Source of the DNA: Pseudoalteromonas arabiensis
GTDB taxonomy: Bacteria; Pseudomonadota; Gammaproteobacteria; Enterobacterales; Alteromonadaceae
Length of the DNA stretch: 64,000 bases
Assembly: GCF_001550155.1 (NCBI RefSeq)
Contig: NZ_LRUF01000024.1
Coordinates: 100,648-164,647, forward strand
Direction of reading: 5' to 3'
Below are positions 44,896-53,469 of the stretch, one piece after another (within the stretch, counting starts at the first letter, position 1; every line of letters begins with the position of its first letter). The notes below the pieces were generated by a model. That model saw only the letters and a program-made list of their open reading frames with translations, searched no databases and had not been told where the DNA came from. A program made the translations under genes and the position numbers.

Positions 44896-45072
44896 ATGAA
44901 TGTATTTGTTATTTTATTATGCCTGTTTATCGCACTGGCTATTCTTATACCACTACTTGAAAAGTATCATTCAAAAATGGGACTAGATGGTGCAACCAAA
45001 TATGCTAAGTATATATGGCCGTTAGTGATGATCTCGATGGTGATCCAGTTGATTTACTTGTTACTGAGGTAA
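44896..45072 (+). CDS. Small membrane protein of unknown function
   Basis: A 58-residue protein with two hydrophobic segments (about 3-18 and 38-57) around a polar loop KYHSKMGLDGATKYAKYIWP. The ATG at 44896 is preceded by AAGGAAG. No family recognised. It has its own terminator and is independent of oadGAB. Confidence 0.65.
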   Translation: MNVFVILLCLFIALAILIPLLEKYHSKMGLDGATKYAKYIWPLVMISMVIQLIYLLLR

Positions 45073-45080
45073 CAATAAGG

Positions 45081-45111
45081 AGCTCGCCAAAATAAGTTGG
45101 CGAGCTTTTTG
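45081..45111. terminator. Bidirectional terminator between the small membrane protein and the OYE gene
   Basis: AGCTCGCCAA, loop AATAAG, TTGGCGAGCT, then a T run. Confidence 0.9.
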
Positions 45112-45113
45112 TT

Positions 45114-46205
45114 TTAGTGCGTTGCTAAAGGATAGTCGGTATAGCCTTTTGCACCGCCACCAAACAAGGTATCAGGGTCGTGCTGTGCAAGTGCAATCCC
45201 TTTTTCAATACGCTCAGGCAGATCTGGGTTTGCAACAAACGGACGACCAAAGCCAATTAAATCAGCCCAGCCTTCATTTAATGCTTGCTCTGCTTTATGG
45301 CCAGTGTACTTGCCTGCATAAATCATTAACCCAGAAAAGTTTTCACGTAGTGCTTGTTTAAAATTTTGCTCCATTAATGGCGCATCGTCCCAGTCAGCTT
45401 CGGCAATATGCAGGTAAGCAACGTTTAGATCATTAAGTACCTTCGCTGCACCAATATAGGTTTCAAACGGGTTATCATCAACCGTACCATTGAGTGTAGT
45501 GAGCGGAGCTAGGCGTACGCCTACACGGTTAGCGCCAATTTCATCACACACCGCTTTTGTCACTTGTTGTAAAAAACGTAAGCGGTTCTCTAAACAGCCG
45601 CCGTATTCATCAGTGCGTTGGTTTGACTCTGAATCAATAAATTGATTAATTAAGTAACCATTAGCAGCATGAATTTCAATACCATCAAACCCTGCATCAA
45701 CTGCATTACAGGCAGCTTGACGGTATTCGTTTATAACGCGTTTGATGTCATCAAGGCTCATTGCGCGGGGCAGGGCAGTGGCAACAAAATCGGGTTTATC
45801 ATCTTCATCAATAAATACTTTAACGCCCTTGGCTGCAATAGCTGAGGGCGCAATTGGTTGCTTGCCACCTGTGTTACTAGGGTGAGACACTCTGCCAACA
45901 TGCCAAAGCTGAGCAAACATAATGCCGCCTGCTTGATGAACTTTGTCGGTTACTTTCTTCCAGCCAGCGATTTGCTCGGGAGTATAAATACCCGGTGTCC
46001 AAGCATAGCCCTTACCTAGGGCTGATATTTGTGTGCCTTCGCTAATAATTAAGCCAGCACTGGCACGTTGTGCATAGTAGTCGGCCATTAACTGATGGGC
46101 GATATCACCTGGTTGTGATGAGCGAGAGCGGGTCATCGGTGGCATGACAATACGGTTTTTTAATGTGTGACCGGCAAGTTGTACGGTATCGAATAATTTG
46201 TTCAT
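45114..46205 (-). CDS. Old Yellow Enzyme family alkene reductase (NemA-like)
   Basis: A 363-residue FMN enzyme reducing activated C=C bonds or nitro groups with NAD(P)H. Typical sequence: NRIVMPPMTRSRS, FAQLWHVGRVSHPS, and the catalytic region FDGIEIHAANGYLINQFIDSESNQRTDEYGG with the conserved H-x-x-N pair. FMN-phosphate motifs YAGKYT and GFGRPFVANPDLP follow. It ends KGYTDYPLATH, typical of NemA. A LysR regulator gene lies about 100 bp upstream on the same strand. Confidence 0.93.
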   Translation of the reverse strand: MNKLFDTVQLAGHTLKNRIVMPPMTRSRSSQPGDIAHQLMADYYAQRASAGLIISEGTQISALGKGYAWTPGIYTPEQIAGWKKVTDKVHQAGGIMFAQLWHVGRVSHPSNTGGKQPIAPSAIAAKGVKVFIDEDDKPDFVATALPRAMSLDDIKRVINEYRQAACNAVDAGFDGIEIHAANGYLINQFIDSESNQRTDEYGGCLENRLRFLQQVTKAVCDEIGANRVGVRLAPLTTLNGTVDDNPFETYIGAAKVLNDLNVAYLHIAEADWDDAPLMEQNFKQALRENFSGLMIYAGKYTGHKAEQALNEGWADLIGFGRPFVANPDLPERIEKGIALAQHDPDTLFGGGAKGYTDYPLATH

Positions 46206-46304
46206 TACGGCTCCTTGAAAGCGACTATGCGTTCAGCATAACGGATATTATTTATGAAATTAATGCCAGTAATCACAAAATACTTTTGTTAAAAGTGCAA
46301 AAAA

Positions 46305-47192
46305 CTACAGCGTTAATCTTGGTGCTATAAAGTCTAAAAATGCTAATACTCGTGATGACACACCGCTGTTTTGATAATACACCGCATGCACTTTTTCACG
46401 GCGATTAGGACTTAGCACTTCGCCTTCAAGCACTTTCACTAAACGGCCTGCTTTTAAATCTTCGTTAATCATAAATTCCGACAACAAGGTAATGCCATGA
46501 CCTTGAATACAAAGCTGGCGTACCGTTTCACCACTAGATGCACTGATTGAAAATTTAAGATCTAAAGGCGTGGTTAGAGGCCAGTGATTTAAATGCGGCG
46601 CATCGGTAAAACCAATAAGTTGTTGTGAGGCTAAGTCGGTTAGCTCATTTAATGGTGGGGCAGCTTGTAAATAATCAGGGCTTGCGACTAGCTGTAGTTT
46701 GCTGATGCCCAAAGTACGCGCATGTAAGTTTGAGTCAGCGAGTTCGCCAATACGAATAGCAATATCGGTTTTATGTTCAAGCAAGTCGATAATGTTGTCG
46801 TGGCTGGTGATCTCGAGATTTATATCAGGGTAAGCGTGGTTAAAGGCTTTTAAATGTGGCGCTAATTGGTGAAACACAAATGGGCTTGCGGCATCGACTC
46901 TTAATTTTCCTGATGGGGCACAGTGTAGAAGTTTTAGGGCTTCTTCACCTTGTGCAAGCTGACTGAGTGCTTCTCTAGCATAGCCTAAAAATAACTGACC
47001 TTCTTCGGTCAGCTCAATGCGCCTTGTTGTGCGATTGAATAAGGTAACGTTTAAAGATTTTTCGAGCCGAGTTACCGCCCGTGATATTTTTGCTACTTGC
47101 TCATCTAAGGCATTGGCTGCACTTGAGAATCCGCCGGTATCAACCACGCTGATAAATGCTTCTAAATCTTGGCTGTTGGAGATCACGCTCAT
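46305..47192 (-). CDS. LysR-family transcriptional regulator
   Basis: This 295-residue protein has an N-terminal winged helix (FISVVDTGGFSSAANALDEQVAKISRAVTRLEKSLNVTLFNRTTRRIELTEEG) and a C-terminal effector domain. AAGGTATAGCC precedes the ATG. It is divergent from the MFS gene (111-bp gap) and upstream of the OYE gene, so it may control both. Confidence 0.9.
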   Translation of the reverse strand: MSVISNSQDLEAFISVVDTGGFSSAANALDEQVAKISRAVTRLEKSLNVTLFNRTTRRIELTEEGQLFLGYAREALSQLAQGEEALKLLHCAPSGKLRVDAASPFVFHQLAPHLKAFNHAYPDINLEITSHDNIIDLLEHKTDIAIRIGELADSNLHARTLGISKLQLVASPDYLQAAPPLNELTDLASQQLIGFTDAPHLNHWPLTTPLDLKFSISASSGETVRQLCIQGHGITLLSEFMINEDLKAGRLVKVLEGEVLSPNRREKVHAVYYQNSGVSSRVLAFLDFIAPRLTL

Positions 47193-47302
47193 GGCTATAC
47201 CTTTTCATTTTTGACAAAAGTATTTTGTCACTATCGCTATTTTTTGCAAATTTAATTTTAGTCACAATAGCCGCACTTTCAAAAATTAATAGAGGATATG
47301 TG

Positions 47303-48490
47303 ATGCCAATTGCATTACTTGCATTAACTCTCAGTGCGTTTGCCATAGGCACCACTGAGTTCGTGATTGTCGGCTTAGTGCCAACTATCGCTGATGATTT
47401 GATGGTTTCGTTACCGAGTGCAGGGCTACTTGTTAGCTTGTATGCATTAGGGGTTGCGGTGGGGGCGCCAGTATTAACTGCGCTTACCGGACGCTGGAAT
47501 CGAAAGCATGTATTACTTAGCTTAATGAGCCTATTTGTAATTGGTAACTTACTGGCTTGGCAAGCACCTAGTTATGGTAGTTTGATCACCGCAAGGATTC
47601 TAACAGGCCTTGCTCATGGGGTGTTTTTCTCAATTGGTTCAACCATCGCAACAGGGCTTGTCAGTAAAGATAAAGAAGCCAGTGCTATCGCGATTATGTT
47701 TACGGGGTTGACGGTTGCATTAGTAACCGGTGTGCCATTAGGGACTTGGATTGGTCAACATTTTGGCTGGCGAGCGACCTTTTTAGTGGTGTCTTTATTG
47801 GGTTTAATCGCACTTATTGGCAGCGCATTTTTAATTCCAAGCAACTTAAAGCAAAGTAAACCCGCCACGTTGGGTGAGCAATTAAAGGTAATGGTGCAAC
47901 CTAGGCTTTTACTGGTGTATTTGATGACCATACTTGGTTATGGCGGCACATTTACAGCCTTCACTTATTTAGCGCCCATTTTAGAGCAGCAAACTGGTTT
48001 TGCATCAGCCACTATTAGCTTAATCATGCTGGTTTACGGGGTATCGGTTGCTGTTGGTAACATCTACGGCGGTAAGCTAGCCGATAAAAAAGGCCCCATT
48101 AATGCGCTTACTATTATCTTTAGTGCTTTGAGCATGGTGCTGTTGGTGTTGACCTTTACCATGCAATCTAAAGTCGCTGCGGTACTGACCGTACTTGTAT
48201 GGGGGGCATTTGCATTTGGTAATGTGCCAGGGCTGCAAGTTTATGTGGTTAAACTTGCTGAAAAATTCACACCCAATGCCGTCGATGTGGCTTCAGGCTT
48301 AAACATTGCAGCGTTTAATATCGGTATTGCGCTAGGCTCAGTGTTAGGTGGCGTTGTCGTTGAAAACTGCTCATTGCAAGACACTGCATGGATAGGCGCT
48401 ATCATCAGTTTAGCGGCGTTAATTGCAACAAGATACAGTGGTTATTTAGATAAGCGTGAAGCTGTTTTAGAACTGAAGCTAGAAAAATAA
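47303..48490 (+). CDS. MFS transporter (drug or sugar efflux, DHA1 type)
   Basis: The start is the ATG at 47303 with AGAGGA 6 bp before; the longer frame from 47156 covers the LysR promoter. The 395-residue protein has 12 hydrophobic segments and begins LALTLSAFAIGTTEFVIVGLVPTIADDL, typical of the DHA1 group including AraJ/YdhP-like exporters. It is under probable LysR control. The substrate is unknown. Such pairs often handle small toxic compounds, in line with the OYE gene. Confidence 0.88.
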   Translation: MPIALLALTLSAFAIGTTEFVIVGLVPTIADDLMVSLPSAGLLVSLYALGVAVGAPVLTALTGRWNRKHVLLSLMSLFVIGNLLAWQAPSYGSLITARILTGLAHGVFFSIGSTIATGLVSKDKEASAIAIMFTGLTVALVTGVPLGTWIGQHFGWRATFLVVSLLGLIALIGSAFLIPSNLKQSKPATLGEQLKVMVQPRLLLVYLMTILGYGGTFTAFTYLAPILEQQTGFASATISLIMLVYGVSVAVGNIYGGKLADKKGPINALTIIFSALSMVLLVLTFTMQSKVAAVLTVLVWGAFAFGNVPGLQVYVVKLAEKFTPNAVDVASGLNIAAFNIGIALGSVLGGVVVENCSLQDTAWIGAIISLAALIATRYSGYLDKREAVLELKLEK

Positions 48491-48510
48491 CAACGCTGAA
48501 AGTTAGCTGT

Positions 48511-48544
48511 ACCAACCTTTGCACACTTTTAGTCAAAGGTTGGT
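48511..48544. other. 11-bp perfect inverted repeat between convergent MFS and TetR genes
   Basis: ACCAACCTTTG (48511-48521) pairs with CAAAGGTTGGT (48534-48544) around a 12-nt loop. No T run follows on the plus strand, so it may be a weak bidirectional terminator. Confidence 0.5.
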
Positions 48545-48580
48545 GAGCTGGGTGAGAATAAGTTGCAAATGGCTTAACTA

Positions 48581-49138
48581 TTATTTTATCTCATCAACGA
48601 GCAAATTAATGATTAAGTTAATAACCTCTGTTTTTGGTAGCGGTAGTGCATTTGATGTAATGGAAAAACCTTCAATAAATGGAATAAGTAATGACACGAC
48701 AACCTTACTTTTTTGTTCGCTAAAGCCTAACGAGATCAGCAGTAACTCAAGCTCCGTACCACATTTTTTATAGTAGTTTTCTAAACTGGAGAGTACTTTT
48801 TCTGAGCGGCATGAAATAGCCCAAATTTCTCGAAAAACTTCACACCAATCTTGGATATCGTCAAGGGCAAGTAGGTTACTGATGTAGTTCTTAATGGCTT
48901 GAGGGTTATTTTTTAGTTCAATATCACTCATCGAACTACGGATATGATCAAGGCAAACTTCTAAATAAGAATCAATTACTTGAACAATTAATCCGTCTCT
49001 GTCTCCAAAATGATATTGCACATTGCTGAGAGTAACACCACTTTTCTCAGCAACTTTTCTGAGAGTGAGCCCTTGATTGCCATTTTCACTGAGCATTTTA
49101 GTTGCTGTTTGAATGATAATCTCTTTATTTGATTCCAT
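48581..49138 (-). CDS. TetR-family transcriptional regulator of the biosynthetic operon
   Basis: The 185-residue protein has an N-terminal helix-turn-helix (NKEIIIQTATKMLSENGNQGLTLRKVAEKSGVTLSNVQYHFGDRDGLIVQVIDSYLE) and a helical C-terminal ligand domain. A GTG at 49147 could start it three codons earlier. It is divergent from the acyl carrier protein operon, and a palindrome lies between the -35 and -10 of that operon. It most likely represses the operon until a product or precursor binds, but this is inference. Confidence 0.88.
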   Translation of the reverse strand: MESNKEIIIQTATKMLSENGNQGLTLRKVAEKSGVTLSNVQYHFGDRDGLIVQVIDSYLEVCLDHIRSSMSDIELKNNPQAIKNYISNLLALDDIQDWCEVFREIWAISCRSEKVLSSLENYYKKCGTELELLLISLGFSEQKSKVVVSLLIPFIEGFSITSNALPLPKTEVINLIINLLVDEIK

Positions 49139-49328
49139 TTTCACCACACAGTTGTTGAATTTTATATTCCGACCATTCTAGCAAAGAATATTATTTTTTT
49201 GTCATACCGCAACTATTTATGTTCATAACCTATCTCGTAGAGAGTTTAAGGAAGCAATAAATTATTCTCTCTAAAAATCTTAAATATTAAATTTTTGTTA
49301 ACTTTAAAATGTTTCAATTATCATCCTA

Positions 49329-49357
49329 TTGACAATATTGGTCAGTTGACCTAGTGT
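49329..49357 (+). promoter_or_regulatory. Candidate promoter and TetR operator for the biosynthetic operon
   Basis: TTGACA (49329-49334), a 17-bp spacer, then TAGTGT (49352-49357, a 4/6 match to the -10 consensus). The spacer contains GGTCAGTTGACC (49340-49351, arms GGTCA/TGACC), and TGACAATATTGGTCA (49330-49344) is also near-palindromic. An operator inside the spacer is a usual repression site. Confidence 0.5.
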
Positions 49358-49399
49358 GTGCGTGCTTTTATTTTTGTTTCTTACATAGGGAAAATTACA

Positions 49400-49873
49400 G
49401 TGGAAATTACAAAAGATGTTGTTGTGGATGTTATTGCAGAGGTATTAGAGCTTGATAAAGATGAAGTCACTTTAGACAGCTCTATCGTAGATGATTTGGG
49501 AGCGGATTCTTTAGATTTAGTTGATATTTCTTTTTCTTTAGGAAAAAAGCTGAAAATTAAAATGCCAACTAAAACAACATTAATTATTGCCAGTGAGCTT
49601 TGTGCAGATGAAAAGGCCTTTATACAAGGTGGCAAGCTTACTTCTGCAGGCGTTGATTTATTGATAAATAGTCCAAGTCATTATTCACAAAGTGAAATTG
49701 ATGTGGGCATGGCTGTCAGTGATTTACTTAGTTTGACAACCGTTATGCACTGGTTCTATTTAGCTAAAGATGTGTGTGAACATGCTAGCCAAAATGGTGA
49801 TGTGTTACTGCAAGAGTATGTCGAACAATTCTGTGTATCTAGAGATATTGAGCTGATAAACGTACCAGCATAA
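49400..49873 (+). CDS. Acyl carrier protein with a C-terminal extension
   Basis: The start is taken as GTG at 49400 (AGGGAAAA upstream), giving MEITKDVVVDVIAEVLELDKD; the frame from 49358 would add 14 residues. The ACP domain (1-75) has the phosphopantetheine Ser37 in DDLGADSLDLVDISF. Unlike normal ACPs of about 80 residues, this 157-residue protein carries about 80 more residues (SPSHYSQSEIDVGMAVSDLLSLTTVMHWFYLAKDVCEHA) with no known domain. That extension may dock with the ketosynthases or the reductase. It is the first gene of the operon and probably carries the growing chain. No phosphopantetheinyl transferase gene is in the window. Confidence 0.8.
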   Translation: MEITKDVVVDVIAEVLELDKDEVTLDSSIVDDLGADSLDLVDISFSLGKKLKIKMPTKTTLIIASELCADEKAFIQGGKLTSAGVDLLINSPSHYSQSEIDVGMAVSDLLSLTTVMHWFYLAKDVCEHASQNGDVLLQEYVEQFCVSRDIELINVPA

Positions 49874-49890
49874 TTTGTTAGGGAAAACTC

Positions 49891-51141
49891 ATGCACAAGG
49901 TTGTTATTACAGGGATTGGCGTAACTGTTAAAAATCACCAAGACCCTCATACGTTGTTTGCAACTTTAGAGTCTGGTCAGTCTCTCATTGCAGATGACCA
50001 TATTTTAAAAGAAATGGGGATCGAGGGCGTCGCCAGTAGTCGTATTAGCGATGAAGAAGTTATTCAGCTGCAAAGTCGGTACCCATCACTTGATCAAACT
50101 AGGGTAGCACCCTCTGGATTTGCTGGATTTGATGCGTTAACTAAATCAGTAAAAGATGCTGATTTAAACCCAGACCAACTTCGTCAAGCTGGTCTATATT
50201 TTGGTACTAACAAAATACTGCCAACAGTTGATCTAGTACATCAGCTTGCTCAACAAAAAGCGGCAAGCGAAAAATTACCCTATCAATCGCCAGAGAGTGT
50301 GGATTATTACAATCCGCAAACGGTTGTCGCGGATATGGTTGAATACTTCGAAATTGGTGGGCCAGTGACATCTTGTGCCGATGCTTGTGCGGCCGGTGCA
50401 TCAAGTTTGATCTCTGGTTTTAGGCAAGTCTCACGTGGTGCTTTAGATATCGCATTATGTGGCGCAGCCGATTTTGGAACACAACCTGTCATGCAGTTGC
50501 TCTTCAAAAACATAGGCGCGCTCAATCAAGCGCAATTATTTAATTGTGCGAGTGAAGTATCAAGACCTTTTGATAGCAATCGTGCAGGTGTCGTGCTTGC
50601 TGACGGAGCAGCCTTTGTTGTACTCGAGAGTGAAGCGTCGGCAAAGCAAAGAGGCGCGTCTATTTATGCATATGTTTGCGGGGCTCATCGATGTACCGAA
50701 TCTTACAAAATGACCTCAACTGAACCTAGCGGTAAGTTTTATGCAGAATGCATGCAAGCAGCCCTTGAAAAAAGTTGCGTCAGTGCTGAGGACATTGACC
50801 ACATTAGCGCACACGGTACCTCAACCAAGAGTAATGACAGTGCTGAAAGTCGTGCTATTGAACAGGTCTTTGGCAGCCATACGCCTGTTACTTCAACAAA
50901 GTCAGCATTAGGGCATTCATTGGCAGGGAGTGGTGCAATTGAAGTGGTTTTATCTGCATTGAGTATAAAAAACCAAGTCATGCTGCCGACCTTAAACTTT
51001 GAATCCCTTGGTGATGATGATGCAAAGGTGAGTGTTGTGAAAAGTGCGACACCTAAAGCAATCAATTATTTGCTTAGTAACTCGTTTGGTTTTGGAGGAG
51101 TAAATACAAGCATCGTTTTAGCGAGGGATAGCGCATGTTAA
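49891..51141 (+). CDS. Beta-ketoacyl-ACP synthase (FabF/KAS II type), catalytically complete
   Basis: A 416-residue thiolase-fold enzyme elongating acyl chains with malonyl-ACP. Cys166 lies in SCADACAAGASSL, His308 in AHGTSTKSND and His342 in KSALGHSLAGSGAIE, so the Cys-His-His triad is intact. The N-terminal VVITGIGV is standard. It is followed by a ketosynthase-like protein (stop-start overlap of 7 bp) that lacks the nucleophile, the arrangement of type II polyketide KS/CLF pairs. Its divergence from ordinary FabF suggests a dedicated pathway enzyme. Confidence 0.9.
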   Translation: MHKVVITGIGVTVKNHQDPHTLFATLESGQSLIADDHILKEMGIEGVASSRISDEEVIQLQSRYPSLDQTRVAPSGFAGFDALTKSVKDADLNPDQLRQAGLYFGTNKILPTVDLVHQLAQQKAASEKLPYQSPESVDYYNPQTVVADMVEYFEIGGPVTSCADACAAGASSLISGFRQVSRGALDIALCGAADFGTQPVMQLLFKNIGALNQAQLFNCASEVSRPFDSNRAGVVLADGAAFVVLESEASAKQRGASIYAYVCGAHRCTESYKMTSTEPSGKFYAECMQAALEKSCVSAEDIDHISAHGTSTKSNDSAESRAIEQVFGSHTPVTSTKSALGHSLAGSGAIEVVLSALSIKNQVMLPTLNFESLGDDDAKVSVVKSATPKAINYLLSNSFGFGGVNTSIVLARDSAC

Positions 51142-52202
51142 AGCCTGTGTACTTATTTCAAGGTGAGACACTGCTGGCGCACAGTACATCATTAGAATCA
51201 CTACTCACTCATAAAGGCAGGTTAATGAGTACGCCTTTTGAAAGTGCTGACCTAATTAATCACTCTATTTTTATTTCTACGCTAGCAGACGAAAATCTCA
51301 AGGATGTTGGCGCTGAGCGCATGGTACGTAAAACCAGTGAGCGTCAAGCTCGTTGGCTTATTGCAAGTGGGGTAAGAACGTGGCGAACTTATTTTAATGA
51401 GCCACAGAATAAAGCGGGATTATTTATCGGTTTAGGAACCGTTGACTGCGATGAAGAGGATAATCCTGAGCTCGTTCAAGAACCGACTGCTGAGTGCTTA
51501 GCTACCGCGATGTTAGAAGAGAGGCGGCCGCTTGTTTGTTTAGCGTTACTCAACTCTAGTGCTACCAGCCATATTGCACAATTGGCTGGTATTACTGGTG
51601 AAAATATGAGCTTTTCGCCATTACTGAGCGCGGGCTTAAATGCCCTATGTGAGGGCTACTTTGCGATTGCTGAAGGGCGTTTGAAACATGCTTTATGTGG
51701 TGGCGGGAGTCAAAAAATAACGCCCTGGTCCTTACTTGCCTATGAGTCAATCTGGGCTAATCAAGACAATTACTGGCTAAGTGAAGCGGCGAGTTTTTTT
51801 ATTGCCAGCGATGAACCTCGTTTAAATCAGCAAGCTGCGATAGGTGTTATGCGTCAAGCATATCGAGCTCGCCTAAAAAATAATGCACATGCACTCACTG
51901 AACAGGTTAATCGCATAACGGGTTCACCTTTAATAGAAAATCAGCACGTTGTAAAAGTTATCCTCGTTGGAGCAAACCTTGAGCAACAAGATATTACGCT
52001 ACATGCATTGGGTGGTGAGCTTAAAAGCAGGGCGGTTGTATTGGATAGTTACGTTGGCAACACCATGGCTGCGGCTACAGCAATAGCGTGCAATAGTGCA
52101 TTGAGCTATTTGCAAGACGCCGAACAGGGCTTCGTTATTGTGATTGCGTTTGGTGATCATGGTGAATTTGGAATGTTTTTGATAGAGGCTAACAATGACT
52201 AA
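51135..52202 (+). CDS. Ketosynthase-like protein without the active-site Cys (chain-length-factor-like partner)
   Basis: A 355-residue protein of the thiolase fold, shorter and more diverged than the neighbouring synthases. In the segment that aligns with the Cys loop (NMSFSPLLSAGLNALCEGYF) the nucleophile position is Leu or Ser. The later region (GSQKITPWSLLAYES, VLDSYVGNTMAAATAIACN) resembles the second half of ketosynthases, but the His motifs HGT and GH are absent. This pattern is that of chain-length-factor subunits which pair with an active ketosynthase. It overlaps both neighbours by 7-8 bp. The role is inferred from fold and context. Confidence 0.75.
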   Translation: MLKPVYLFQGETLLAHSTSLESLLTHKGRLMSTPFESADLINHSIFISTLADENLKDVGAERMVRKTSERQARWLIASGVRTWRTYFNEPQNKAGLFIGLGTVDCDEEDNPELVQEPTAECLATAMLEERRPLVCLALLNSSATSHIAQLAGITGENMSFSPLLSAGLNALCEGYFAIAEGRLKHALCGGGSQKITPWSLLAYESIWANQDNYWLSEAASFFIASDEPRLNQQAAIGVMRQAYRARLKNNAHALTEQVNRITGSPLIENQHVVKVILVGANLEQQDITLHALGGELKSRAVVLDSYVGNTMAAATAIACNSALSYLQDAEQGFVIVIAFGDHGEFGMFLIEANND

Positions 52203-53469
52203 TCGAGTAGTGGTCACTGGGCTGGGAGTACTTAGCCCATTTGGTGTTGGCGTTGATTCATTTTGGTCTGCTGTAAAGGCAGGTGAAAATGCCGTTGATG
52301 CTTGGCATCCTCCTGGAGCAGAAGGCTTTCCTGTTCAGCACGGTGCAACAATTAAGCAAGATACACAAGCGCTGGTGGCTGAGGAGCTGGTTGATTTTAA
52401 GTTACCAAAACACATCGAAAGACGTGCAATTTATGCACTTATTGCTGCTAAAGAAGCAATTAACGATGCACGTCTTGAAACTGAGTTGGGTCAAGCAGGG
52501 ATTGCTGTGTGCAGTGGGGTACCTGAGCTTGATGACGCATCATTACTGGCCCTCGCTGAGCAGCCAAAGGCAAATATTATGAATTATGCATTGACTGAGC
52601 GAGAGCAGGCAATAAAGCGTTTTTCAGGAATTAGATGCAGCAATGATGTATTGGCAACCACGTTGGCTGAACAGTTCAATACGTCAGGATTTATTTGCAA
52701 TGTAAGTGGCGCCTGTGCAGGGGCAACTCAAGCTATCGGTCTTGCATATCGAGCAATCAAACGAGGTGAAGCATCGGTCATGTTATGCGGAGGTGCTGAT
52801 TCTGTATTGAGCATTCGTACTCTATCTGCATTACATCTATTAGGTGCCACAGCAGAAACACAGCGTTTTGCGAATCAACTTTGTCGGCCGTTCGATCAAG
52901 ACCGTGCAGGGTTAGTAGCGGGTGAAGGCGGTGCTATGTTGGTACTTGAGAGTGAGCAGCATGCAAAGGCCCGTGGTGCCCATATTTATGCTGAAATTAC
53001 CGGTTACGGCAGCTCTTTAGATGCTTACAAAGTCACAGCTCCTCACCCTGAAGGATTAGGGGCGATAAGTGCTATGGAAGGGGCGTTACAAAGTGCCGGT
53101 ATTGGTGCTCAAAATGTTCAGTATATAAATGCTCATGGTACATCCACTCCTTTAAATGATGTTATTGAAACAAAAGCAATTAAATCGGTTTTCGGGAAGC
53201 ATGCAACGTCATTAGGTGTATCGTCTACAAAATCAATGATAGGTCACTGGATTGCGGCCGCTGGTGCGCCAGAAGCAATTGCAACAGTTCTTGCCATTCG
53301 TGATCAGTTCATGCCAGCCACCATTAACCTAACACAACCCGATGAGGGACTCGATTTAGATTATGTGATGGGAAAAGGAAGAGAGGCCAGCATTAATCAT
53401 GCGCTATCAAATTCATTTGGGTTTGGTGGAATTAACGCGTCGTTAGCTATTGCGAGGTACTATGAATAG
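52195..53469 (+). CDS. Second catalytically complete beta-ketoacyl-ACP synthase
   Basis: A 424-residue enzyme with VVVTGLGVLSPFGVGVDSFW at the start. Cys174 lies in CNVSGACAGATQAIG, His314 in NAHGTSTPLND and His351 in KSMIGHWIAAAGAPE. It differs clearly from the first synthase and is paired with its own inactive partner downstream (8-bp overlap). Two such pairs in one operon suggest two different extension phases or two chain-length windows. Confidence 0.92.
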   Translation: MTNRVVVTGLGVLSPFGVGVDSFWSAVKAGENAVDAWHPPGAEGFPVQHGATIKQDTQALVAEELVDFKLPKHIERRAIYALIAAKEAINDARLETELGQAGIAVCSGVPELDDASLLALAEQPKANIMNYALTEREQAIKRFSGIRCSNDVLATTLAEQFNTSGFICNVSGACAGATQAIGLAYRAIKRGEASVMLCGGADSVLSIRTLSALHLLGATAETQRFANQLCRPFDQDRAGLVAGEGGAMLVLESEQHAKARGAHIYAEITGYGSSLDAYKVTAPHPEGLGAISAMEGALQSAGIGAQNVQYINAHGTSTPLNDVIETKAIKSVFGKHATSLGVSSTKSMIGHWIAAAGAPEAIATVLAIRDQFMPATINLTQPDEGLDLDYVMGKGREASINHALSNSFGFGGINASLAIARYYE

